NCBI GenBank assembly: GCA_035555595.1
Contig: DATMGK010000063.1
Coordinates: 1-64,000 of the forward strand
Origin: Croceibacterium_A sp035555595
Lineage (GTDB): Bacteria > Pseudomonadota > Alphaproteobacteria > Sphingomonadales > Sphingomonadaceae
Direction: 5' to 3'
Length of the DNA: 64,000 nucleotides
In this document: positions 1-8,550 of the stretch, piece by piece
Layout: each line of letters begins with the position of its first letter
Numbering within the stretch: the first letter of the stretch is position 1
The notes under the pieces: model-generated
The model's input: the letters and a program-made list of their open reading frames with translations, nothing else
Told to the model about the DNA's origin: nothing
Database searches by the model: none
Made by a program: the position numbers and the translations under genes

Positions 1-747
1 TGGGCGACTTACGTAACGCGGCCGACAATGACCATCTATCATCCCAGCGGGCGCAACACGGGCGCCGCGATGCTGGTTCTGCCCGGTGGCGGATTTTACG
101 CTGTGGCGATGGACATCGAAGGCACGGAGATCTGTGACTGGATGGTCCGGCAAGGCATAACCTGCGTCGTTCTGAAGTACCGAACGCCACAGGTATGGCC
201 CAAAGATGCCAGCGGCCACCAACGGCGGCCAGAAGTGCTGTTGGGATTGGAGGATGCTCAGCGCGCAATGGCGCTGCTGCGGCATCGGGCTGCCAGCTAT
301 GGCATCGATCCGGGCAAGATCGGCGCGATCGGCTTTTCGGCCGGGGCCTATCTCGTCGCCAACATGAGCAATGCGGACAAACGCACTTATGCGCCGACCG
401 ATGCAGCAGATGAGGCATCCCCCCGTCCCGACTTCGCGATCATCGCCTACACCGCACGGCTTCGCGATCCGGGCAAAGAGAAGAACGATTTAAGTCTGGC
501 ACCGTGGGTGACGATCAGTTCCAACGCACCGCCGACCTTGTTGATTCACGCCATGGACGATGACGTCGACGACATCCGCCATCCGATGGCTTATGCGTTG
601 GCGTTGAAAGATGCGGGCGTGCCAGTGGACATGCGCATCTATGCCAATGGTGGGCATGCCTTCGGCGTGCGACCGTCGGAACATCCGATCACGACGGAGT
701 GGCCTGAACAGGTCACGCAATGGCTCCACCACATTGGCGCGCTGTGA
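1..747 (+). CDS. Alpha/beta hydrolase (esterase/acetyl-xylan-esterase-like), 5' end cut off by the window
   Basis: The frame is open back to base 1, so the gene begins outside the window; the ATG at 28 is probably internal, because the residues before it (ending VTRPT) read like the lead-in of this family. What remains is an alpha/beta-hydrolase fold: an oxyanion-hole stretch LPGGGF near the start, a nucleophile elbow GFSAG, an acidic residue in HAMDDD and a C-terminal GGHAFG with the catalytic His. Related proteins are annotated as BD-FAE-like esterases or acetyl xylan esterases that deacylate sugar esters. The substrate cannot be told from sequence alone. The visible part has no signal peptide because the N-terminus is missing. 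It converges on pheT with an 86-bp gap. Confidence 0.8.
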   Translation, partial: WATYVTRPTMTIYHPSGRNTGAAMLVLPGGGFYAVAMDIEGTEICDWMVRQGITCVVLKYRTPQVWPKDASGHQRRPEVLLGLEDAQRAMALLRHRAASYGIDPGKIGAIGFSAGAYLVANMSNADKRTYAPTDAADEASPRPDFAIIAYTARLRDPGKEKNDLSLAPWVTISSNAPPTLLIHAMDDDVDDIRHPMAYALALKDAGVPVDMRIYANGGHAFGVRPSEHPITTEWPEQVTQWLHHIGAL

Positions 748-833
748 TGCCGAAGCCGGTTTGAGGGGCGACGTGGCGGTCTAATCGTAGGAGTGATGCC
801 GGGCAGCGCACCCATAAACGCGCCTCGCGCCCA

Positions 834-3233
834 TCACCCGCGCAGCACAGCCCCCAGCTTGCCAGCCGCCGCCGTCACCTTGTCAGCAACCGCCTTCAGC
901 TCCTCATCGGTATAGCTCTTGTCACCGGGCTGGAGCCTCACCTCCACCGCCAGCGATTTCTGCCCTTCCGGCACGCCCTGACCGGCGAACACGTCGAACA
1001 CGCGGGCATCCACGATGTTCGCCTTGTCCGCCCCGCGCACCGCGCGCAGCAGGTCGCCCGCGGGCAGCGTTGCGGGAACAAGGAACGCAAAGTCGCGCGT
1101 CACTGCCTGCAAGGCCGGGGGTGAATAGGCGGAACGGGCGAAGCCGCCCTTCTTCGCGGGCAACGCGTCGAGGAACAGTTCCACCGCCACCACCGGGCCT
1201 TCCACGTCAAACGCGGTCAGCGTCGCCGGATGCAGCGCGCCGAAGCGGGCCAGCACCGTTTTCGGGCCCAGACGCAGCGTGGCCGACTGGCCGGGGTGGA
1301 ACTGATCGCCAGCCTCACCCATCACCTGCAACTTGTCCACCGGCGCACCGGCCTCTGCCAGCAGGGCCAGCGCCTCCGCCTTGGCGTCGAACGCGTCGAA
1401 GCCAGTGGCCTTGCCGCCAAAAATGCGCTGATCCCAGCCGCTCGCCTGCTTCTCGCCCGCCAGCAGCACCGCCAGCGTCAGCCGCTCGTCGCTGCGTCCG
1501 GCATCGCCGCGCAGATAGCGGCGACCGATCTCGAACAGGCGCACGCCCGCCGCGCCGCGATCCACATTGCGCTTCGCCGCCGCCAGCAGGCCCGGCAGCA
1601 GCGATGGGCGCATGGCCTTCATGTCCTCGCTGATCGGGTTTTCCAGCACCCACAGGCCGCCGTTTCCGTCTGCGAAATGCTCTGCATCGGCGGGCGGCAG
1701 GAAGCTCCACGTTACCGCTTCGTTCAGCCCGCGCGCGGCGGCTGCGCGCCGCACGCGTCGTTCAAGCTGCTGATCGGCGGTTGCCGTGGGGCGCGCCACG
1801 CCGTCCACGCGCGGCAGGGCCACGCTGGCGACACGGTCCAGCCCGTGAACGCGCACGACCTCTTCCACCACGTCCGGCGCGGCGTCGATGTCCGGCCGCC
1901 ATGTCGGCGCGGTCACCGTCCAGTCCGCATCCACGGTGAAGCCCAGCCGCTCCAGAATCGCGCGCTGTTCCACCGGGTCGATGTTCACGCCGCCCAGCCG
2001 TTCCGCCAGCGCGGGGTCATAGGTAACGCGGGCCACATCCATCGGCGGCGAACCCGCGCGCACGATCTCGCTCGCCTCGCCCCCGCAGATTTCCACGATC
2101 AGCGCGGTCAGCAGGTCCAGCCCTGCATCCATGAACGCCGGGTCCACCCCGCGTTCGAACCGGGTGCGCGCATCGGACGCCAGCCCCAGCTTGCGCCCGG
2201 TCGCGCCGATGCTCTCCGGATTGAACCAGGCGATTTCCAGCAGGACATCGCTCGTGCCTTCGGACACGCCCGAATGTTCGCCGCCCATGATTCCGGCGAT
2301 GTCGTGCACGCCGCTGTCATCGGCGATCACCGTCATCGCGCTGTCGAGGGTATAGGTCTTCTCGTTCAGCGCCAGAACCTGTTCGCCATCGGCGGCCTTG
2401 CGCGCCACCACAGCGCCGTTCAGCTTGGCCAGGTCATAAACGTGCGCCGGACGGCCGAAGCCGAGCATCAGGTAATTGGTCACGTCCACCAGCGCGCTGA
2501 TCGGCCGCTGGCCCGCATCGCGCAGCGCCGCCTGCATCCACGCGGGCGACTGGCCGTTCTTCACGCCCCGGATCACCCGGCCATAGAATGCCGGGCAACC
2601 TTCAGCATCATCGGTGCGAATCTCCACCGGGCAGGGGAATGCGCCCGCCACCGGCTTTATCTCCGGCTCCCGCAAGGTTCCCATCCCCGCTGCCGCCAGA
2701 TCGCGCGCCACGCCGTAAACGCCCATGCAATCGGGCCGGTTGGGGGTGATCGCCACGTCGAACACCGGCGATGCGCCGTGATATTCGGCAAAGGGGGTGC
2801 CCACCGGCGCGTTGGCCGGCAGTTCGATGATCCCGTCGTGATCCTCGCCCAGTTCCAGCTCTCGCGTGGAACACATCATGCCGTTGGATTCGACGCCGCG
2901 AATCGCGCTCTTGCGCAATTGCATCCCGTTCGCCGGAACCGTCGCACCGGGCAGGCCCAGCACGCCGATCAGCCCCGCGCGGGCATTGGGCGCGCCGCAG
3001 ACGACCTGCAACGGATCACCCTCGCCCGTATCGACGGACAGCACCTGCAACTTGTCCGCATCCGGGTGCGGGGCGGCGGTCAGCACTTTGGCGATGCGGA
3101 ATCCGGCCAGCTTTTCCGCCGGGTCTTCCAGACCTTCCACCTCGATGCCCAGCGCGTTCAGCTTCGCCGCGATTTCCGCCGCGCTGGCGCCGGTTTCCAG
3201 ATACTGCTTCAGCCAGTTGAGAGAGAACTTCAT
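834..3233 (-). CDS. pheT: Phenylalanine--tRNA ligase beta subunit
   Basis: Beta chain of the (alpha-beta)2 PheRS, which charges tRNA-Phe in the cytoplasm. The 799 residues match the usual bacterial length of about 790-800. Domains in order: an N-terminal tRNA-binding (EMAP-like) domain at about 40-150, the B3/B4 editing module at about 210-390, a B5 domain at about 400-470, a catalytic-like core, and a C-terminal ferredoxin-fold anticodon-binding domain ending in the stretch with LAVEVRLQPGD. It begins inside the last codon of pheS with a 4-nt overlap, so the two subunits are probably translationally coupled. Confidence 0.97.
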   Translation of the reverse strand: MKFSLNWLKQYLETGASAAEIAAKLNALGIEVEGLEDPAEKLAGFRIAKVLTAAPHPDADKLQVLSVDTGEGDPLQVVCGAPNARAGLIGVLGLPGATVPANGMQLRKSAIRGVESNGMMCSTRELELGEDHDGIIELPANAPVGTPFAEYHGASPVFDVAITPNRPDCMGVYGVARDLAAAGMGTLREPEIKPVAGAFPCPVEIRTDDAEGCPAFYGRVIRGVKNGQSPAWMQAALRDAGQRPISALVDVTNYLMLGFGRPAHVYDLAKLNGAVVARKAADGEQVLALNEKTYTLDSAMTVIADDSGVHDIAGIMGGEHSGVSEGTSDVLLEIAWFNPESIGATGRKLGLASDARTRFERGVDPAFMDAGLDLLTALIVEICGGEASEIVRAGSPPMDVARVTYDPALAERLGGVNIDPVEQRAILERLGFTVDADWTVTAPTWRPDIDAAPDVVEEVVRVHGLDRVASVALPRVDGVARPTATADQQLERRVRRAAAARGLNEAVTWSFLPPADAEHFADGNGGLWVLENPISEDMKAMRPSLLPGLLAAAKRNVDRGAAGVRLFEIGRRYLRGDAGRSDERLTLAVLLAGEKQASGWDQRIFGGKATGFDAFDAKAEALALLAEAGAPVDKLQVMGEAGDQFHPGQSATLRLGPKTVLARFGALHPATLTAFDVEGPVVAVELFLDALPAKKGGFARSAYSPPALQAVTRDFAFLVPATLPAGDLLRAVRGADKANIVDARVFDVFAGQGVPEGQKSLAVEVRLQPGDKSYTDEELKAVADKVTAAAGKLGAVLRG

Positions 3234-4357
3234 GCGCGTGCTCCCACCCCGGCGCTCAGCGTCGGCTGGTCGAACGCGGAAAAGCCATAGTGCCGCAGCC
3301 AGCGGACATCGCCGTCGAAGAAGGCGCGCAAATCATCCATCCCGTATTTCAGCATGGCGAGGCGATCCACGCCCACGCCGAACGCGAAGCCCTGCCACTC
3401 GTCGGGATCCAGCCCCGACATTTCGATCACCCGGCGGTTGACCATGCCGCTGCCCAGCAGTTCCATCCAGCCGTGGCCCGGCTCGTCGCCCGAACCGCCC
3501 AGCACCCGTCGCCCGTTTTCCAGCGCGAAGCCCACGTCCACTTCCACCGAAGGCTCCGTGAACGGGAAATAGCTGGGGCGCAGGCGCAGGACGATGTCCT
3601 CCCGCTCGAAGAAGGCTTTGAGGAAAGTCTCCAGCGTCCACTTCAAATGGCCCAGGTGGATTCCGCGATCGATCACCAGCCCTTCGACCTGATGGAACAT
3701 CGGCGTGTGGGTGGCGTCGGAATCGGACCGATAGACCCGGCCCGGTGCGATGATCCGCACCGGCGCGCCCTGGCTCAGCATCGTGCGCACCTGCACCGGG
3801 CTGGTGTGCGTCCTCAGCAGCATCCTTCTGCGCTCTGTTGTGTCGTTGTCTCCCCCTGCTGCACCGTTTTGTGCGGGGAAATAGAACGTGTCGTGCATTG
3901 CCCGCGCCGGGTGGCTTTCGGGCATGTTGAGCGCGGTGAAGTTGTGCCAGTCGTCCTCGATCTCTGGCCCGGTCGCCACGGCGAATCCCAAATCTGCAAA
4001 GATTTCAGCCAGTTCGTCCATCACCTGGCTGACCGGATGCACGGTGCCGCGCGGCGTTTCCGGTGCGGGCAGCGTCAGGTCCAGCGTCTCTGCCGTCAGC
4101 CTCTCCGCCAGTTGCGCCGCTTCCATCGCCGCCTTGCGATCCGCCAGAACATCGCTGACAGACTGGCGCAAGTGCTGGATTTTAGGGCCTTTTTCCTGCC
4201 GCTCCTCCGGGCTCATCCCGCCCAGAGTCTTCAGCAGCAGCGACACACTGCCCTGCTTGCCCAGCAGTTCCACCCGCAAGGCTTCCAGCGCCGCCAGATC
4301 CGCCGCCGCGCCAATCCGCGCCCGCGCATCGTGTTCGAGAGTCTCGTATTCCGTCAT
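3230..4357 (-). CDS. pheS: Phenylalanine--tRNA ligase alpha subunit
   Basis: Catalytic alpha subunit of PheRS, 375 residues from the chosen ATG (MTEYETLEHD). An upstream in-frame start would add 12 residues that do not look like this family. The N-terminal coiled coil covers about 1-90. The class II core carries LRTHTSPVQVR (motif 2 region) and ends with GFGVGVDRLAMLKYG-type motif 3 sequence (here FAFGVGVDRLAMLKYG). Odd point: between MHDTFYF and LLRTHTSP there are about 17 extra residues (about 162-178, QNGAAGGDNDTTERRR) that I do not expect in bacterial PheS. pheT follows with a 4-nt overlap. Confidence 0.97.
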   Translation of the reverse strand: MTEYETLEHDARARIGAAADLAALEALRVELLGKQGSVSLLLKTLGGMSPEERQEKGPKIQHLRQSVSDVLADRKAAMEAAQLAERLTAETLDLTLPAPETPRGTVHPVSQVMDELAEIFADLGFAVATGPEIEDDWHNFTALNMPESHPARAMHDTFYFPAQNGAAGGDNDTTERRRMLLRTHTSPVQVRTMLSQGAPVRIIAPGRVYRSDSDATHTPMFHQVEGLVIDRGIHLGHLKWTLETFLKAFFEREDIVLRLRPSYFPFTEPSVEVDVGFALENGRRVLGGSGDEPGHGWMELLGSGMVNRRVIEMSGLDPDEWQGFAFGVGVDRLAMLKYGMDDLRAFFDGDVRWLRHYGFSAFDQPTLSAGVGARA

Positions 4358-4396
4358 CGCGGCGCGTGTAGCGGGCGCGCGGCGCGGCCCCAACCC

Positions 4397-5311
4397 CTAT
4401 TCGCTCTCGTCCCCCAGATCGCCGGTATAGCGCAATATCGTGGGCAGGTCCGTTGCGGGCGCGGCACCCTGATCGACCATGCGATAGGCCATGATCTTGT
4501 CCATCACCGGGTGCGGCATATCGGCGTACTCGCGGGGATTCATGCCCATGAACGCTTTGAAATCACGCACGAAATGTGCCTGATCGTAATATTGCCCGTC
4601 CAGCGCGTCACTCCAGTTGCTGCCGGTGTGCAAGGTGAATTGGGCAAGACTGCGCAGGAAGCGCTGGCGGCGCAGCAGCAGCTTGGGCGGGAACCCGAAA
4701 TAGCGCCCACACAGCCGTTCCAGCGAACGGGCAGACAGCCCCAGCCGATCACCAAGCTGCGCCACACTGGCCACTTCCGCATCGCGTAACGCTTCGTGAC
4801 AGGCGACAACGAGTTGCTCTTGCGGTGAGGGTTTACCCAGTTGGCTCAACAGATAGGCGTTGATTTCCGCCGCCGCCTCATCACGCGAAAGCACGCTTTT
4901 CTGCGCCAGCGACAGTATCGGCGCGAACAGCCGAAACGCAGGGTCTTTCGCACCATCCGCCGTCCGGTCGGCAAAATTCCGCGCCGGGGCATCAACGAAT
5001 CGCGCCCATCCTGCGGGCAGCAGCCCCAGGCCCCACGTCCGCGCGGTGCTCAGTTGAAAGCGGATAGACCGGCTGTTCGGCCCACTGACCACGAATGGCC
5101 ACTGCTGATGAAGTTCACCCGGGCCGACGGAAGCGGCGGGCGGCCTGCCCTGCACTGTAAAGCGCATCGCGGCCCATTCAGGGTGCAGATAGTCTTCCAC
5201 CGTGCCGTTGCCCGGACATTCGGTTTCAAACAAATAGAGCGCAGTGAAAAAGGGCTGCAGCGCCGCTGACAGACGATAAAAACTAACATTTATCGAAAAG
5301 TCGGTGCCCAT
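4397..5311 (-). CDS. AraC-family transcriptional regulator
   Basis: A 304-residue one-component regulator. The C-terminal third (about 185-285) is an AraC-type double helix-turn-helix with the usual signature region (LGLSARSLERLCGRYFG, then QAHFVRDFKAFMGMNPREY). The N-terminal 160 residues form a sensor or dimerisation domain like those of other proteobacterial AraC proteins of unknown ligand. It lies between rplT and pheS, which are normally neighbours, so it may be an insertion into a conserved translation cluster. Its stop is 39 nt before the pheS start, and the two are on the same strand, so it could be cotranscribed with pheST. Target genes are unknown. Confidence 0.85.
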   Translation of the reverse strand: MGTDFSINVSFYRLSAALQPFFTALYLFETECPGNGTVEDYLHPEWAAMRFTVQGRPPAASVGPGELHQQWPFVVSGPNSRSIRFQLSTARTWGLGLLPAGWARFVDAPARNFADRTADGAKDPAFRLFAPILSLAQKSVLSRDEAAAEINAYLLSQLGKPSPQEQLVVACHEALRDAEVASVAQLGDRLGLSARSLERLCGRYFGFPPKLLLRRQRFLRSLAQFTLHTGSNWSDALDGQYYDQAHFVRDFKAFMGMNPREYADMPHPVMDKIMAYRMVDQGAAPATDLPTILRYTGDLGDESE

Positions 5312-5488
5312 ACGACTTGCGACCCGACATCTGGACTTTCAAAGCCCGGATGCCATTTGGCATGCCCCCCATTTCCAGAATAACGGCATCAGTTCAAATA
5401 TGTTGCCGTATATTCGACCCAGTATTTACCATGTTATATGCTCTTACAGCACTTTAGATCGTTACTGGCAAGTGACGCAGCGCAAAGC

Positions 5489-5530
5489 AAAAAGGGGCGC
5501 GAACGGTATATCCGTTCACGCCCCTTTTTT
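5489..5530 (-). terminator. Intrinsic terminator after rpmI-rplT
   Basis: A near-perfect hairpin: GGGGCGCGAACGG pairs with CCGTTCACGCCCC around a short TATA-rich loop, flanked by A-tracts and T-tracts on both sides. On the minus strand it sits 24 nt after the rplT stop. It may also work in the other direction, but no plus-strand gene ends here. It separates the ribosomal-protein operon from the AraC gene, so pheST is probably not read from the rpmI promoter. The rest of the gap 5312-5488 is rather AT-rich for this genome and probably carries the promoter of the AraC gene. Confidence 0.85.
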
Positions 5531-5553
5531 GACTCGCTTACGCGGGCCCGGCG

Positions 5554-5913
5554 TCAGGCCGGGAGGGCCGCTTTCGCCTGCTGAATGATCGCGCCGAACG
5601 CGCCACCTTCGTTCATCGCCAGATCGGCCATGACCTTCCGGTCCAGTTCGATCCCGGCGAGCTTCGCGCCGTGCATGAACTGCGAATAGGTCAGCCCTTC
5701 GGCGCGGACGGCAGCGTTGATGCGCTGGATCCACAGGGCGCGGAAATTCCGCTTCTTAACCTTGCGATCGCGATAGGCGTACTGGCCGGCCTTTTCGACA
5801 GCCTGACGGGCGACGCGGATCGTGTTCTTGCGACGGCCGCGGTAACCCTTGGCCTGATCCAGAATCCGCTTGTGCTTCTGGCGCGTGGTCGTGCCGCGCT
5901 TGATACGGGACAT
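5554..5913 (-). CDS. rplT: 50S ribosomal protein L20
   Basis: A 119-residue basic protein with the L20 pattern throughout: MSRIKRGTTTRQKHKRIL at the N-terminus, AKGYRGRRKNTIRVARQAV next, and RDRKVKKRNFRALWIQRIN in the middle. L20 binds 23S rRNA early in 50S assembly; in some bacteria it also represses its own operon. It follows rpmI by 32 nt, the usual order. infC, often the first gene of this operon, is not directly upstream here. No L20-binding leader pseudoknot was recognised. Confidence 0.98.
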   Translation of the reverse strand: MSRIKRGTTTRQKHKRILDQAKGYRGRRKNTIRVARQAVEKAGQYAYRDRKVKKRNFRALWIQRINAAVRAEGLTYSQFMHGAKLAGIELDRKVMADLAMNEGGAFGAIIQQAKAALPA

Positions 5914-5945
5914 GCTCTAGTCTCCTGCTCTTGGAACCGACGCGC

Positions 5946-6149
5946 TCAGTCGAGCCCGTAGGGGGCCCACTTCTTCACCGTCTTCGTGTCCGCTTCGGAC
6001 AGGACGGAGGTGCCGCGGTTCTGGCGGATGTACTTGGCGTTGTGGCTGATCAGCCGGTGGCGCTTGCCCGCCACACCGTGCTTGATCTTGCCGGTCGCCG
6101 TGAGCTTGAAGCGCTTCTTCACGCCGCTCTTGGTCTTCAGCTTGGGCAT
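5946..6149 (-). CDS. rpmI: 50S ribosomal protein L35
   Basis: A 67-residue basic protein beginning MPKLKTKSGVKKRFKLT, the standard L35 start. A longer frame would add ten residues upstream, but an AAGGAG ribosome-binding site at 6156-6161 lies in the right place for the ATG at 6149. The central KHGVAGKRHRL stretch is typical. It is first in the rpmI-rplT pair. The 125-bp gap upstream (6150-6274) presumably contains the promoter; I could not place clear -35 and -10 boxes. Confidence 0.97.
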   Translation of the reverse strand: MPKLKTKSGVKKRFKLTATGKIKHGVAGKRHRLISHNAKYIRQNRGTSVLSEADTKTVKKWAPYGLD

Positions 6150-6274
6150 TTTCGTCTCCTTCATCAGGGACACGTCCAACCAGCCCTGGCAGCCCTTGTG
6201 GCCAGACCGGCAGATGAATCACGTGTCAGTGAAGCGCGCGCCACTAGGCGAACACGCCGACAAAGGCAAGGCCA

Positions 6275-7060
6275 TCAGTGATGGTGGCCGCTCAGCGCCT
6301 CCAGCACATCCTCCAGACGCGCGGGATCGCCGATGGCCAACACATGGCCGTCTGACGCTGCGTGCAGGGGATCGCCATTCCAGTCGCACATCGTGCCGCC
6401 AGCCCCCTCCACCACCGGCACCAATGCCGCGAAGTCATGCAGCTTCAGCCCGCTTTCACATACTACGTCGACAAAGCCGCTCGCCAGCAGGGCATAGTTA
6501 TAGCAGTCACCACCCATGACCATGCGCTTGTGATCGGTCTTCTGCGCCAGCGCCATGAACATGTCGCCTTCGTCCTGCGTGAAATACTGCGGCCCGGTGG
6601 TGGCGATGGTCGCGCCCGACAATTCGCGGCAGGTGCGGGTAGAAACCGGATCGCTGTTAAGCGTCGTCGGCTGCCCCGCCACGCCCAGCCAGCGCTCCCC
6701 CGCGATGGGCTGGTCGACAATGCCCAGCACCGGAAAGCCGTCGACTAGCAGCGCGATCAGCGTACCGAACGTGGCCCGGCCCGCAAGGAAAGCAGCGGTC
6801 CCATCGATGGGATCAAGCACCCACTGGCGACCGGACCGCCCCTCGGTAACGCCGAACTCCTCACCATGCACACCGTCCTGCGGCACTTCGGCGGTAAGGA
6901 TGCGGCGCATCGCCTCTTCGGCCGATCGGTCTGCAATGGTCACCGGAGTCGCGTCGCCCTTCCGCTCAGCATCCATCGGCTGGCGGAAGTGCGGGCGAAT
7001 CGCTTCTCGAGCGGCGTCTGCGAGGCGGTGGGCGAGTGCGATCTCGGCGGAAAGGTTCAT
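6275..7060 (-). CDS. hisN: Inositol-monophosphatase-family phosphatase, probably histidinol-phosphatase (HisN type)
   Basis: 261 residues of the Mg-dependent IMPase fold. Metal-binding motifs: GEEFG (E67), WVLDPIDGTAAF (D83, D86) and the C-terminal LHDFAALVPVVEGAGG. The form DFAALVPVVEGAGG, rather than WDxAAG, matches the HisN branch, which dephosphorylates histidinol phosphate in histidine synthesis. The closeness of prs, which supplies PRPP for histidine synthesis, is compatible but weak support. It overlaps the cupin gene by 4 nt, so translation is probably coupled. The protein ends in three His. A generic inositol or sugar phosphatase remains possible. Confidence 0.8.
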   Translation of the reverse strand: MNLSAEIALAHRLADAAREAIRPHFRQPMDAERKGDATPVTIADRSAEEAMRRILTAEVPQDGVHGEEFGVTEGRSGRQWVLDPIDGTAAFLAGRATFGTLIALLVDGFPVLGIVDQPIAGERWLGVAGQPTTLNSDPVSTRTCRELSGATIATTGPQYFTQDEGDMFMALAQKTDHKRMVMGGDCYNYALLASGFVDVVCESGLKLHDFAALVPVVEGAGGTMCDWNGDPLHAASDGHVLAIGDPARLEDVLEALSGHHH

Positions 7061-7497
7061 CGCGCGTCCGTAGCAGGGATGCTGACGGGGTCACCATCAT
7101 CGTGAACGCGAATCACGATCGCTCGGACTCCCCGCGGCCCTGCACGGGGAGTGTGGACGGTCTTCGCCGGAATCACGAAGACTTCGCCCGAACCCAGGGT
7201 GTGCGGATCGAGCCCTTCGATATCGACGATAGCGCTGCCGCCGAGCACGTAGAGATATTCTTCCCACGGATGGGAATGCGCTTCTCCGACTGCATTGGGG
7301 CCGAGGGCGAGGTCGGCCACGATCAATTCGTGCCCCGGCGCAGCGGACAGCGCCTCCCGCAACACCTCGTTGGAGCCGGGTGCGGGCTGGAAAATTTCCA
7401 GAGGCGCGGCATCGGCAATCTGTGCCACGCTCTCATTCTGGCAGGCAGCGAGCATCGCCAGAGGAAACGCTATTGCGAAGGCCGTTACCGAACGCAT
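7057..7497 (-). CDS. Cupin-domain lipoprotein
   Basis: 146 residues from the ATG at 7497, 22 nt after the prs stop; a longer frame would overlap prs. The N-terminus is a lipoprotein signal peptide with a lipobox-like LAAC, so the protein is probably membrane-anchored in the periplasm. The rest is one small beta-barrel cupin: metal-ligand pattern HSHPWEEYLYVLGG and a second motif VHTPRAGPRG. Small cupins of this type bind a metal and often a small ligand, but nothing here shows the substrate. The order prs, cupin, hisN with tight spacing suggests one transcript. Confidence 0.8.
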   Translation of the reverse strand: MRSVTAFAIAFPLAMLAACQNESVAQIADAAPLEIFQPAPGSNEVLREALSAAPGHELIVADLALGPNAVGEAHSHPWEEYLYVLGGSAIVDIEGLDPHTLGSGEVFVIPAKTVHTPRAGPRGVRAIVIRVHDDGDPVSIPATDAR

Positions 7498-7519
7498 CGA
7501 TCGCCCCCTCACGAAAATA

Positions 7520-8455
7520 TCAGTCGAACAACGAACTGACGCTGGCTTCTTCAGCAATCCGGCGCATCGCCTCCCCGATCAGCGGAGCCACGGTGAGGAC
7601 GCGAATGCGCTTCGAATCGGCCGTCGCGTCAGTGGGCAGGATGGTGTCGGTGATGACGAGTTCAGTCAGCGCCGAATTGTCCACCCGGGCCACAGCCCCG
7701 CCGGACAGCACACCATGAGTGATATAAGCGGCAACGCTCTTTGCACCCGCGTCCATCAGCGCCTGCGCCGCGTTGCACAGGGTGCCGCCTGAATCGACGA
7801 TATCGTCGATCAGGATGCAGGCCCGGCCGCGCACGTCGCCGATGATGTTCATCACTTCGGATTCGCCGGGTTTTTCACGCCGCTTGTCGACGATCGCCAG
7901 TGGCGCGTTGTCCAGCCGCTTGGCCAGCGCGCGGGCGCGCACCACGCCGCCAACGTCGGGCGACACAACCATCAGTTCCTGACTGTCGAACCGGGCCTGA
8001 ATGTCCGCCGCCATTGTCGGCGCGGCATAAAGGTTGTCGGTCGGGATATCGAAGAAACCCTGAATCTGTCCTGCGTGAAGGTCCACCGCCAGCACGCGAT
8101 CAGCCCCGGCCTCGGTGATCAGGTTCGCAACCAGCTTGGCCGAAATCGGTGTGCGCGGCCCGGGTTTGCGGTCCTGCCGGGCATAGCCGAAATAAGGTAT
8201 CACCGCCGTGATACGTTTGGCCGAAGCGCGGCGGCAGGCGTCGATCCCGATGAGCAGTTCCATCAGGTTATCGTTCGCCGGATAACTGGTGGACTGGACG
8301 ATGAACAAGTCCTCGCCGCGCACGTTCTCGTGTATCTCGATGAACACCTCCTCATCCGCGAAGCGTCGCACGCTTGCATCCGTGAGGGGGATTTCGAGAT
8401 AGGCTGCAATAGCCCGCGCCAGCGGCAGATTGGAATTGCCGGCCATGAGTTTCAT
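7520..8455 (-). CDS. prs: Ribose-phosphate pyrophosphokinase
   Basis: Makes PRPP from ribose 5-phosphate and ATP, the precursor for purines, pyrimidines, histidine, tryptophan and NAD. 311 residues, the normal class I length. Visible signatures: DLHAGQIQGFFDIP (metal and ribose-phosphate site), VVSPDVGGVVRA, and the PRPP-binding loop CILIDDIVDSGGT. It starts 95 nt downstream of glpX on the same strand. The cupin lipoprotein and hisN follow. Confidence 0.97.
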   Translation of the reverse strand: MKLMAGNSNLPLARAIAAYLEIPLTDASVRRFADEEVFIEIHENVRGEDLFIVQSTSYPANDNLMELLIGIDACRRASAKRITAVIPYFGYARQDRKPGPRTPISAKLVANLITEAGADRVLAVDLHAGQIQGFFDIPTDNLYAAPTMAADIQARFDSQELMVVSPDVGGVVRARALAKRLDNAPLAIVDKRREKPGESEVMNIIGDVRGRACILIDDIVDSGGTLCNAAQALMDAGAKSVAAYITHGVLSGGAVARVDNSALTELVITDTILPTDATADSKRIRVLTVAPLIGEAMRRIAEEASVSSLFD

Positions 8456-8550
8456 TGCGGAGGGGCCCTCAGTCTGCGCGGGATTCGGTTGCGCGAGCCT
8501 CTAGGACCGAGCGTCATGGTATTGCAACCTGTCCGCGCGCGCTTTTCCCG

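Noticed and set aside
1230..3290. Long plus-strand open frame of 686 codons antisense to pheT
   Set aside because: It is a mirror of the GC-rich codon bias of pheT; the His/Arg-rich translation has no family resemblance.
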